Below are positions 11,640-23,000 of a stretch of 64,000 bases of DNA, one piece after another. Source of the stretch: Amoebophrya sp. A120 (taxonomy: Eukaryota > Sar > Dinophyceae > Syndiniales > Amoebophryaceae); assembly GCA_905178155.1 (NCBI GenBank), contig CAJINV010000010.1:295915-359914 (forward strand). The letters run 5' to 3'. The notes under the pieces are model-generated. The model was not told where the DNA came from. It ran no database searches and saw only the letters and a list, made by a program, of their open reading frames with translations. The translations under genes were made by a program, and so were the position numbers. Each line of letters opens with the position of its first letter. Position 1 is the first letter of the stretch.

Positions 11640-12985
11640 CTCGATGGCGTCATTTTTGTCTTCCGCGTTCTGTTGACCTTGATGACGTGGTCGTTGCGCG
11701 GCACGGGAGATAGAAGTAGTTGATTCTTCACCTACTGGCAGGATGTTGAGCAGCTTGCTTGCGCTTGGGTTCTTCCTTGCAACTGCAACTCCCATAAGTC
11801 GTTTCTCTCTATTGAAAAATTAAGTACTTACCTCGCGAGGACGTTCTGTTGGTCGTGATCGTCGTGGTGCTTTTGTTCGAATACAACAAATTGCAACTTA
11901 AGTTGTAGCTCAATAGGTCAGGCGTCGACCGGAAATATACTTAGAAGCACTGCAAGTAGGAATAACTAGAACTACGCGACATCGTCCTCGGGGATCTTGA
12001 TGTAAAGTAGCTGCCCTCTCGGATCACTATTATATTCCTCGCGACCGTAGTTGTGCACGACTTTTCGTCTTGTTCATCTTCGCTGAGGTGGATGCAAGAC
12101 CAGAAAGATGAAGACAGAGCACAGATGAGGATTGATAGGTATGCTTGCTTCCTCTAAATATGCTTTGCGGGTTAAAAACAATAGCGCGAGCTTTGTTCTT
12201 TTTACATATATGATTCAAGATTATTGTCCACCACCGTTTGCCGATGGATAACTTAAGTAGTAAACAAGAGCAGATTTTTCTTCACTCCTGTCAGTGAGCA
12301 ACTGGAACGAGATCCTCGTGATCATAATTTATCTTTGCCAAGAAAACACCGAGCGAGTGCAAGAAATATGTGTACATATGTCTGAACCTTTTTGACTTTG
12401 GATCAACATCATCCAATCTCAATCATGATCCGCGTCACAACAAGACAAACAGGAACATCTTCCAAAGACACCGGTAGTCGTGAAGGATCTCATCACTTTC
12501 GTCGGTTTCTGTCCTTCTTCAGTTGTCTCGGTCTCTTCCTTTGTATATATAAAAGCAATCGTACACGACACTTGGTGAAAAATCTTAGACAGGTAGGTAG
12601 TTGTAGTTTCCGGGAAGGAGGGCGGCAGCGGAAGCGAAGGCGAGACACCTGCTCCCCCGACCTACATAGTGCATGCCCCGATCGCTGCATGAAGTAAGTA
12701 GCAGTATCGAAAAGTAGAGACAGAGCGCGGTGGTGTTGTTGAAAGCCGAAGAGCAAGCTGTAGTAGTAACGTTCACATACGAACAAGAGAAGGACCACGG
12801 AGAGCCAACATGGTCGTGGTGGGTTTGGTTTGTCATGGTCCCTCCTGCCTTGTCCCTTCTTGCTGGCCATTATTTCAACCTCTAAGTCTCCACGGAAAAG
12901 CAAAGACGTAGAGGCGCCTTTAACTTATAGTGTGTGACATGCATGGAGTCACTCCGAATAAGCAGGCACTTCTATTTGTATTATA
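11640..12985. other. mostly non-coding; possible short exon at 11640-11795 (-)
   Basis: A minus-strand frame starting MGVAVARKNPSASK at 11795 runs to the foldback insertion with ordinary codon use, so it may be the 5' exon of the gene interrupted at 7.1 kb; its frame does not match that gene directly across the empty site. The rest, 11.8-12.98 kb, shows nothing I can support. Confidence 0.3.
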
Positions 12986-14206
12986 TCACGCATGAGCTTG
13001 GCCGGCTGCGTTCGGATCCCCCGCCGCCATCTTCGCAACGCGCAATTCCTGGAACAAGGCCGATAACCGCTCGAAGAAGCTCTCCAGATCCGCGTTCAAC
13101 CTGCGCCGCAGCGCCCGGGCCGTTTCCTTGCCCGAGTGCAGTTCCGCAACATGCACCGAATCAACCTTCTCCTGTAGCATATCCGCGGCGGCTTCAATCT
13201 GCGCAAGATCGGTGGTTGCCTTTCCGTTCGTGATGTGGCCAGCCCAAAAATCTGCCTCGGTCACGTTCGTGCGCTCCACTAAGGCGTTGTACTCCGTGGC
13301 CAGATCCTGCAATACTTCCAGCTTTTCCCGTGAGGGTTGCGACAGCTGCCGGCGCAACTCCACGCGCTCCGCCGGGGAAGAAGAAGAACTCTGACGAGCA
13401 TCGTCTTGTTGCTCCTTCACGGACGGAGAACCCTGACGATGGTTATCGTCTTCATGATCTTGTTCTTCGTCCACATCCACAGCGCCCTCGTGATCTTCTT
13501 GCTTCACGGAGGACGGAGAACTCTGACGAGCATCGTCTTGTTGCTCCACGGACGGAGATGAACTACCCTGACGATGGTCATCGTTTTCATCTTGTTCTTG
13601 GTCCACGTCCACAGAGCCCTCATCCTCTTGCTCCACGGACGGTGCCACGACCAGGTTTGTGTCGCCGAGGGCCCCTGATGAGGATGTCAACTTTTGAATC
13701 TCTCCCTCTCTGAACGACCGCAAAGCACCGATTTGCGCGGCGGTCTTATCTCTGGGTGCTGGGACTGGCGACTTAAGAAAGTCGCGCGGCTTGGCGTCGG
13801 CCCGTTGTTGAGCAGGCGTGTTGACATCGTCCCGCACCTTATGCATCGGCTCAAGTTGTAATTGTATCTCCTGCGGTACATGATATAGACCTGGAAAGTC
13901 TACTAAGTCAGCATTTGAAGAAGTAGATGAAGATGCTGCAACAGCCTCCGCTCCTGAGTTTCGAGTAGATGCAGATAAGAACGCAGCTCTACTAGACGAC
14001 GCTGCTCCGCGTCTGCTGGGCGACGTTGAGGACAGAGATGAAGCAGCGACAGCGGAAGCAAGGCTGAAGTTCGTCGTGCTCAGCAGGGGCAAAAGCATAG
14101 AGCAGCTCTGGCCGAGTTGTTGGAGGACGAGAGCAGAAATAGACCACGCTCCTGCAGCAGTAAAAGCTTTACCACGAGGATGCAGCATCTTGATGTCGAT
14201 GTCCAC
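12986..14206 (-). CDS. hypothetical protein with acidic/Ser repeats, intronless
   Basis: A single uninterrupted frame of 406 codons, unusual here because it contains no introner. The N-terminus (MLHPRGKAFTAAGAWSIS... from the second Met, then a hydrophobic Leu/Ala run) could be a signal or targeting segment, followed by a Ser/Ala-rich stretch. Residues ~190-290 are imperfect acidic repeats built on SVEQ/SVKQ, DVDxEQD and RQSS motifs. The C-terminal ~110 residues are charged and probably helical (ARALRRRLNADLESFFERL). No family recognised. The start could be either of two nearby in-frame ATGs. An open frame this long with consistent composition supports a real gene. Confidence 0.65.
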   Translation of the reverse strand: MDIDIKMLHPRGKAFTAAGAWSISALVLQQLGQSCSMLLPLLSTTNFSLASAVAASSLSSTSPSRRGAASSSRAAFLSASTRNSGAEAVAASSSTSSNADLVDFPGLYHVPQEIQLQLEPMHKVRDDVNTPAQQRADAKPRDFLKSPVPAPRDKTAAQIGALRSFREGEIQKLTSSSGALGDTNLVVAPSVEQEDEGSVDVDQEQDENDDHRQGSSSPSVEQQDDARQSSPSSVKQEDHEGAVDVDEEQDHEDDNHRQGSPSVKEQQDDARQSSSSSPAERVELRRQLSQPSREKLEVLQDLATEYNALVERTNVTEADFWAGHITNGKATTDLAQIEAAADMLQEKVDSVHVAELHSGKETARALRRRLNADLESFFERLSALFQELRVAKMAAGDPNAAGQAHA

Positions 14207-15410
14207 GACCAGTCAGTAGTCGTTGTTATTTGTTGGTACAACTACAAGAGATAAGATACGCTGGATTTTTGTTTCTTCTAGGGCCAAAAATACTGAGTAA
14301 TGCTGTCCAAAAATATGTGAGTAATTCTGTAGTCCAAAAATAGAAATACTGCGACAAATTAGAACTCCGGGGGGGGGCAGGTTGGTTGTAGGATAAACAA
14401 GAATGTACTTTTTGCGGTAAGTTTCACGCTCACCTGGTGCTGTTCTTAATTTTATCCACTGACTTCTTCAAGACGCAAATTTTCTGCTAGGTAAGTTCTT
14501 CCTTATTTCGAGCAAAGTACTTCTACAAGCACTTCTTATTTGGCATGATAAACAGAAACCGACCTGCTGGACGAGACTCTCGTCACGAGAGGTGGCGATT
14601 TTTCATTTCTACTGCGTAATAATGACATTTGCACTTCGCATGTCTCGATCGATCCCAACATCCCACATTTTGATATTTTTTTTTTCAGAAGTACAAGAAG
14701 TGACCAAAGATTAGATCCTTGAGCCAGTAGCAATACCGAGCAGATGGAACTACTTCTGGAGGTCTGGCTGAAGAGCCTTTCTTCACGTATGATTTTGGAT
14801 CCCCTTATTTCTTCACTATCATGAACATGATCTTCTTCTTGTTCTTAGTACGCTAAGACGACAGCCACCGATTGTCTTGCTTCATGATCCGGTCTGTCTT
14901 GCTACTTCATACTCTTCGTCCTCTCACTTGAAGTAAAAATGCAACCACTAGGAGGCTCCTTCCAACAGGACCAGAGCAGCCGGTCTTCTTGTACTTCTTG
15001 TGCTGACACGAAGAACCGTGCCAGGTTTCGGACAATGTTGAGGTGTTTGTCCGACAAAGAGGAGACTGAGATATGATACACACACGAGGACAACCAAGAG
15101 TTTGCAACATGTATATATTGATTGTGTTCATATTGATATTGTTCATCATGGGTTGTTTTTTGCTGGTTCAAAGCACCGCGAGCAGCTTCAACTCTCTCAA
15201 AAACTCGTCGACTGTAAGAATGCCCGTGAAGTGCCGAAATGCAAGCATCGAGGTCATCCCAGCAAACCCCAGGAAACACGCCGGTGTGAGGTGTCCAGGA
15301 GTTGCAAAAGGCGTTGATGTGTCTGCCCTTGTAATTTTTATGCTATAGAATATTGATATTCGCGTCACGACCAATGTTTGAGAAAAAAAGCCGGCTCGTC
15401 CTTTTCATGG
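14207..15410. other. intergenic, nothing recognised
   Basis: AT-rich with short homopolymers. Small frames on both strands lack domains. The upstream regulatory region of the 12986-14206 gene should lie here; I see no defined promoter motif. Confidence 0.3.
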
Positions 15411-15419
15411 ACAAAGTTT

Positions 15420-15935
15420 TTTTATCAGAATTTGCCAGAATCGACCCAATGCAAATTGGCCGAAAATAAAAATGAAAAGTCAACTACCTTCTCTCCTGTG
15501 TGTTCTGCGGACGGCTTTGTCGGTGGCGCCTTCGCACGAAAAGCGGCTGAGGCAAAACATTTTCGAATTAGCAAGAAAAAAAATGAAAACCGACGCTCCT
15601 CGCATTGGAGGCCGGCTTCGGCTGGAGCGGGCGCGCGCCTGCACGCTAGCGGCTGAGACGAGACGTAATTCTGGGTCGATTTTAGAAAATTACGCAGACT
15701 TTCACATTTGTATTTTGTACGGAAAAAACGAAAAAGCGCGCTCTTCGTGTTGGAGGCCGGCTTCGGCTGGGACGGGCCCCTGCACGCTAGCGGCTGAGAG
15801 AAAACGTAATTCTGGGGCGATTTTAGAAAATTACGCAGACTCCCACACTTGTATTTTGAACGAAAAAAACGAAAAACTGCGCTCCTCACGTTGGAGGCCG
15901 GCTTCGGCTGGGGCGCCTGCGCGCCCCATCCTGGA
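15420..15935. repeat. tandem repeat, ~140 bp x 3
   Basis: Three successive copies of a unit containing GGAGGCCGGCTTCGGCTGG (near 15609, 15750 and 15893), CACGCTAGCGGCTGAGA and TTTTAGAAAATTACGCAGAC. An open frame across it (15472-16140, +) repeats ILENYAD and RPASAG, as expected for translated repeat DNA. Confidence 0.85.
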
Positions 15936-16140
15936 AGGACATAGGGATAATTCTATAAAAAAAAAATATCTTGTTCATCCGCAGACCCGCGCAATAAACC
16001 CAACAACAGCTAATAAAGTCCTTGGCATGACAAATTTGATTTCATGCAGACTGGCAAGCTATGACTTCGGGCTCGACACAACTCATTTTGAGTTTTTCAT
16101 ACGAGAAGCAGGTAAGTGGTTATGGAAGGTGAAGCGTTAG

Positions 16141-17107
16141 GTGGCAAAACGTCGCAGTGGAAACAAAATCCGAATCCGAAATCTCGAGAAGTGGTCATGA
16201 TGTGGATTTTTGCAACCGGAAAATCTTTCTGTCCCCCAAGCTGATGTGGGGGTGGCTTCTACGATCTCAGCCTGATGCAGCTAGAACACTGTCATAACCA
16301 CGGGGGAAACTTGCAATGCATAACGCGGCCCAGCGAGAGCAAACTAGTTTACACACGACCTCCACATCATACATTGGTTGCACCTGGTGCACTTCCACTC
16401 GACAGGAACAATAAGAACAACCACAAACTGCATCACCTATGTGGAGGCCGGATGCAGGTGTCATGCAGCTCTGCCTAGCAATCGAAACGATGCTGCTCGT
16501 GCCAAGAAAGAGCCAATTGGCGACATTATTATTTGATGGAATCATACTCGTACTCGACGGACAGGGCAAGGAAACTGTTTCCACGTTGCCGAAATGTCAC
16601 CTAAAGAAAAACAACTCGTCCGATAACGATCTCCCCTGGCGTCAAAACTGCGGACACACGAAAGTCTAGTTTGTTGGGAGGCTCCTGCGCCGCTGATGTT
16701 GATGTAGAAGCTCTGGCTGCTCCGTAGGGGTGTGCACTGCTTTTTCTTTGTAGCTGGAGAAGTTGCTGTTCCTGCTGGATGTTGTTATTTCCGATGTTCA
16801 GGAGCATGGCACAGTCATCGTCAAAGTCGTCGTCTGTGTAGGAAGGTATACTACCAAGATGCTGGTGAACGTGGTCCTCTACAGTGGGATCATATGCAGC
16901 ACAAATCTACATTGGTTTTGTTTGCCCCCGCACAAACACACGTACAAATACAAAAACAAAATACATCACAGAAATAAGTTCAGTAACCTCGACAAGGACC
17001 ATAAAGAGCCTTGTCATACTTGGTAAGCTACGATAGTAGAAACGACTTTGTCATACAGGGTGGACATTTTCAGTGGTACGTCGCGCAAGGTAAATTAAAA
17101 TTTACAA
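16141..17107. other. uncertain; possible minus-strand exon 16601-16807
   Basis: A short minus-strand frame (MLLNIGNNNIQQEQQL...) has protein-like composition but no recognisable domain, splice partner or TSD-marked intron. Nothing else supportable. Confidence 0.25.
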
Positions 17108-18229
17108 TTACAGGGGAAAGCGAAAGGGTTGTTGTAGGCACTCTGTTGATAAAGGAAGATGACCTCCGACAGTTCTTCCAGTAGCCGCCGCAGTAGGTCT
17201 TTCTGCACTCCTTCCAGGGACGACCCTCCCTTGCCTTCTCTTCCGGTAGCTGTGAATCAGGTTCGAAAAGGGAAGCAGGCCGTGTAATAATTGGACGAGT
17301 CCTCTCGAATCATGTCGTCGCACTTCGTGCCGCTTGGACAACGTCGAGACCGCTTGCGCCTCTACTTCCGAGCTCCCCGCGGCCATTTTTGTTCCACTTG
17401 TTCCATCTACTAGTACCCCAGTAGGCAGCTGCGCAGGCTGTGGTGAAGTTGTTGTATTTGGTGCGGTATTCACGAGGACCTGTGTCTTCCTTGTCAACAT
17501 CGTGGGCCAAGAACAAGAAGGCGTCTGATGTTGTGATCCACCTCCAGCACCCCCCCGCGTGATGGTCACGTGATTTTTGCTCCCCAGTGGCCTTCTACCC
17601 TCACCATATCCATACCCCTCCTTCTGGGCGATTTCGCGGACCAGCTCCGCTCTTTTTTGTGGAAGCGTCAGGTTTGGAATCGACAAAGTTGTCATGCATA
17701 AAATGCAAGGCACGAAGTGACTGTCTTGCAGGGATGGCAAGCGAGGTGGCCGACTGTCAGGGTCAGCCTGTTTGGGGTCTGCGATACAGCTGCTAAAGAA
17801 GCATGACAAAAGAGAAAGACCACGCGCTCTATCCCTAAACAGCATGACAAACTGGATTTAGACGGCGCCCAAATTTGTCATGCACCGCTTAGAAATTGGG
17901 CCTCCAACTGGTATCGATTTTATGCATTGCAAGTTATTTCAACTTTGTTGATTTCAATCCTGGTGACACTCCCATATTTTTCTTCGAAAACCTACCACCC
18001 CGGCGGCAAGCGTGAAGGCGGTGATTGCGAAAATTTTTGTGGAAGGCGAGGAACTTTTATCATTATCTTTGATTTGGGATGTTGTCAACAACGTGTCATT
18101 CTTTTCGAAATTTGTTCCCGGCGGCGGCACAGGCGACAAATAAGAAGTTGTGCTCGCCGCTGTGGAAGTAGAAGCAGGTAGTGACATAATTTTTTCTGAT
18201 CCTACTGTGCTCTTGCAGCTACCGTCCAC
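17108..18229 (-). CDS. hypothetical single-pass membrane protein, one introner
   Basis: Two exons, 17982-18229 and 17108-17657. They join in frame when element 17658-17976 plus one TTTTT TSD copy is removed: FRRK|RAELVREIAQ. The first exon encodes a Ser/Thr-rich N-terminus (MDGSCKSTVGSEKIM) and then one hydrophobic segment (IFAITAFTLAAGVVGF) followed by positive residues, which predicts a membrane anchor. The second exon is basic and low-complexity and ends at a TGA. No family recognised. The ATG at 18229 is the first in frame, but an upstream exon (for example within 18248-18580) cannot be excluded. Confidence 0.55.
17658..17976. mobile_element. introner, F9
   Basis: 319 bp with F9 ends (right end ATTTCAATCCTGGTGACAC then CCCATA; left end TGTGG, a mutated TATGG). 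TSD TTTTT. Splits FRRK|RAELV. Confidence 0.85.
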
Positions 18230-18599
18230 GTCCTCCGCTTACAACTTCTATGTTTGTTGTGCCAGCTGGTTTAAATACCACCGCACAAGAACGCAACACC
18301 TGCTGACGACAGGCTCCTCCTGGTCGAGATGAGAGGAAGCAGCGGCCATGTACTTCAACAATTTCTGTGATTTTTTTGTATCTACATCGTCCACTGGGAC
18401 GGGCTGGGGCTGGTTGCAAAAAAAATGAGAATAGCCAAGGCTTGACGAATTTGAAGTCTCAATCTCTGCGACATGTTCTTTGCACATCCATAGAAGTTGG
18501 CGAGTGAATGAAACAAACATCAAAACGAGGCTGGAGAACAAGTTAACTACGCAGGCGACCGAACAACACCACAGGAACACGAGGCACGACTAGTTGTAC

Positions 18600-20040
18600 A
18601 GTTTTACTTTCATGTAGCCGCTTAAACTATTATGACCACCGCCGTGCTGTCTGCAGCATCAACGGCGCCATATCATCGTGTTTTCGTCAAGATATAGATC
18701 GATCCTCTGGCAGCAGCACACCATCACCATGATGTTCCACAACAAACATAGTTTACTTTTTCCGCTGAAAAAGCTTCCGAAAATCTCCAAACAGGTGTCT
18801 CATGGATACGTACAAAAACAAAATGTCCTACAAAAAATGCCATATCTGAATCGGAATCCGATGTCATTGTCAGCTGTTTATTTTCACATATTTTCTTCGA
18901 AGTCGCAAAAACTAGATGTGAACAAATTGGTGTATAATGTTTGTACTCGTTGAAAAAAAAGTGGCAATGAAAAGACATTTTCGACCCCAAAACCAGGCCG
19001 TAGGGATGCACCTCCTGCAGTGGTAGTTGTTTGACGAGAAAAAGAAAAAGAAATCACCATATCAATTTGAAATAGTTCGTAAAAGTGTTCTGCTTGTGCC
19101 GGTACCACGACGAGCGGCCCATGCAGTACGTAGTAAGTACCTCCGCCGGAATTGGCGTAGTACTTCTTGCACAAGATAAAAATGGTCGCACGACCAGGTC
19201 GTGGAGGCAGCTTTCCTCTCGAGAGGCTGCTGCGCCGAGGACCTCTTCGTCTTCTACTTCTAGCTGCATTTAGTTGCACGCAGCGTGCTCCGATGCATTT
19301 AGTTGCACGCAGCGTGCTCCGACTGTCGTGGTGATTGTGAAACTTCTATGTTGGCATTTTTGTCTCAACAAAGACTACCTGCTCGTAGTACCGCACATAC
19401 ATTATTCCAGCATTGGTTCATCAGGGAAAATATCAATAGTGAAGTGGTCGGAGTTCGTTTTTGTCTTGTTCCCTGGGAGTACAGTAAATCTAAACGACAA
19501 AGCGACCCTTGTGCGGTCGACAGGTGGTTGAAACTTCTGTCATAACGTGCTCCCGGTCGATCATTTATTTTGTGCATTCTTTCTAGAAAAAATTAATTTG
19601 CTTGTGACGTCATTGGTCGTTACTAGTAGTGGTAAAAAAAAAATATCTCTAACAAATGACTCGGATACCACGGCGTAAAACCGCTGGGACTACGTACCTG
19701 TACTATCTCCTCCGTCTTTGATATACATTTACGTTTCTTTTCTGTATGTCTGCTTTTTTCTTCATTATCATCTAGTATTTCCCCATGCTTTCCAGGGTTT
19801 CCCCTAGCATATTACTCCACTCTCCCGGTCCGTCCGCCATACGGTTCAGAGTGCCACGCCTTCGCGCCGATTCCCGCGATTATCCACAGGAAGAAACAAC
19901 TCACGACCGAACTACACGGAGTAGGTACATCAAACTGCATTCAGTTCTTGCATCATGCTAATTCTCCTAAATAATCTCTACTGCGAGCTGGGCCTCGTTC
20001 TGTATTTCATTTTCGCATCATTCTTGTTGATGCAAGAGGG
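18600..20040. other. intergenic; 29-bp tandem duplication at 19265-19322
   Basis: No supportable gene. A 29-bp unit beginning TGCATTTAGTTGCACGCAGC occurs twice head-to-tail at 19265-19293 and 19294-19322. This stretch lies beyond the 3' end of the STT3-CVNH gene and should contain its terminator. Confidence 0.4.
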
Positions 20041-20057
20041 CTGGCCATCATGATCAT

Positions 20058-23000
20058 CTACTCCCTCCGCTTCTACTAGATCTGGACAATTTCATCACCT
20101 CGTGCAGTTTGTACGTGCTTTACAAATGTAGTACGGTGGTAGATTTGTATTGCATAGCTTGCTCCCGCACACTATCTTTCCGTCGTGGTTTTGCAGCTCC
20201 TTGTTGTTTATCCTGTGCAAAAGTATCGCACTCGTACTAATCGCACTCATGCATGAGCAGTTATCTTTCTCAAGGGAAATCAGCATTAGTACAAATTCAA
20301 TTTGACTGTAAATGCTGAGCTAATAATTTGTAATGCAATTACTGCTAGCACGATACTTTTGCACTTCATATCGCTGCCCTGGCACTTGTTCCAGATGTCG
20401 GTAAATTTCACATTTGACGTATGGAAAGGTCAGAATCGAAAGCGACAAGATCAAAAAATTTGTGATGCCCAAAATTGATACCAGTAGGAAGCCCACTTTC
20501 CAAGCGGCGCATGACAAATTTCGGCGTCATCGAAATCCAGTTTGTCATGCTGTTTAGCGAAAGACGGCATCCTTTGTCATGCTACTTTAGCAGCTGTATC
20601 CCAAACGACCCCAAGGAGGCTTGCAATCGGCCTCACTTGCAGTCCCTGCAAGGCTTCATTTCGTGCCTTGCATTTCGTGCATTACAGATTATTTCGACTT
20701 TATCGACTTCGATCCTGACGCTTCCATATGACGACCTGGTCCCATCAGATTTCGCGCACTCCTCGCAGTGCAAGTCTTTCTGGCTGTTCTTCAGGGTGCA
20801 AGTGACACACGACCCTTGGTAGCCGCCAGGCGGGATACCTGGACAAAAAATTCAGATTGATCTTTCATCATGATTGATCCACACGTACTACCAGTGCCGC
20901 TCAGAGGGACTTCCGTTCTGAGTGAAAACTCTATATCTAGCGAATTCCGATGAATAACTGATCAAGATATTTTTGGGAAGAAGCCACCACTTTGATCTCT
21001 GTAACTGTATCGGAACAACGCTCAAAAGTTACCAGCTCCATGTGGTCTGGCTCGGCAGCGCAGCTGGCCCGCAATGTTGTCCACTTCTAAAGTTTTCAGG
21101 GTGGTTTTAATCCACTCTTTGTCTTTTACGTCCACACCCTGCTTCTTTGCAATTTTCACGGCGTCCTGTATTTTTTTTTTTTAAATTTGAACCCGCTAAG
21201 GAAGAGGATGAAAATAGATCGCGGGCATGCACATTTTTTTTTGTCATGCTACTAATACTGGTTCTCTATCTCTGTTGTACTCAAATAGAATACGAACTAC
21301 AGTGCACATCAAAGAAAAACTTCTCTTCACCCCTTAGCTGCTCCACCTATATCAACTCGTCGTCACAAAAATCATAGTACCAACAGCAACGGGCAGCCAC
21401 TGAGTTCCAAATTCGACTGCCTGGGCAAGTGTCCGGGTCGAGACTCGCAGTGCGTGCAGACGAGGAGGGTCTTCTTGATCCCGAGCATCTTCTGCAGCTC
21501 CGTTTTTCCGTCGCCCCGGCCCTCGACCAGCTTGCAGCCGTCAGAGGTCGTCAGGTAAGAGCCTCCGGGCAGGAGCTTGCCGTTGGGTTGGGGCCCGAGC
21601 GCGAGGTTCCCGGAGACACGGTCGTGATAGAGCGAGAAATACCTGATGGATGAATCACGAGAAAGAAAAGTGTATTGCGTACTTATCCTCCAAGCTGTAA
21701 AGAATGCCGCGCAATCTGTCATGCGTCCGAACAAGCAACGTGCTCGTGTCGATGTTCGTTTCCGTTTCATGAGATTCCCGTTCGCATCAATAACGTAAAA
21801 TTATACCGTCCCAATTCCTCCTTCAGTTTCTTTTTTACTTCGGCACCCTTGCCCTTGCCCTTGGCGTCTTCATCATCCTCTTCGTCCTCGTCTTTCTGCC
21901 CGGCCACCGTGGTTGTGGTCGTCACGGTAAACTTCTTCGATTCCTCCGCTTTGGCGCCCGTGATGGTCCAGCCAAATCCGTGATATTTGTCCACTGCAAA
22001 AGTTGTATGTCGCACTGCTCGTAGTATGTAAGTATTTAATTGCAACAAGAACCATGGTGCATCACATCAAAATTTGTTTTTGTTGTCCTGCTATCAATCT
22101 GGCTCATCTCCAGGGCAAGTTCCATGGAAGTGCCATTTTTGCTTCATCCGCAAAAGTTTGAGTTTCAGTTTGCTATATAAACACGTCCAATTTTCCCAAC
22201 GAGTGCTACGATACATAGTACGACTCTTGCATGGCATAAAACCCGATTTCCCGCAATTTCGCGAGCTGCCCCGCGTTATCCAGGAACAAAACTGTGTTAG
22301 TGTAAGTCTTTTGGGAAAACAGCATCACAAGTTTGTCTCCCATGACAGGACAAACTTGTTATGCGCAGATACAAAGGGAAAGCACATAGGAAGCGAGCCG
22401 GCCATGCATGGCGAGCATGACAAGTGTAACTGTTTGGCATTTTCTGCATCACAGATTTACACTTACACAGTTTTTTTCTTGCATACGCGTAGTCCCCCGG
22501 ACAATACCAGGAGCCCTCCGAGTCGCACTGCCACCTCTTCTATCCTATGTAAAAACGTACCCACACCAGAGTTGTCATGCAGATTTGCAAGCGCAAGAGC
22601 ATTTGTAATGCGCATCCCCATGAGAGACATTGCCCATCGTGTTTTGGAACTTGTAATGCTGTAAACAGGATAAGGAGACGGATTTGTTATGCGGCGTCCC
22701 TTGCTAAGCTGCACTACACTACAGTCTGCAACTTGTCATGCGTGACTCCCAAAAGGTCTAGGTTTGTGTTGCAAAATCCCCATCTTGACTATGGTGTGGG
22801 GACGTTTTTACAAATGATATCTTCGGGTCGAAACCTAGCCGCTTCGATTTCTGGTATGCATTGCAAAAGTATCTTCGTACTAGTATAACTATAAATCGCA
22901 ACACAAATTGGCTCAGCATTGAATTTGTAATGCGGATTTACCTTAACATGTCAGGCATAATTGCGACTACAACGAACAGTACGATACTTTTGCACAGCAT

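Noticed and set aside
15472-16140. 222-codon plus-strand frame as a protein
   Set aside because: More than half of it is three copies of a tandem repeat; no independent evidence for translation.
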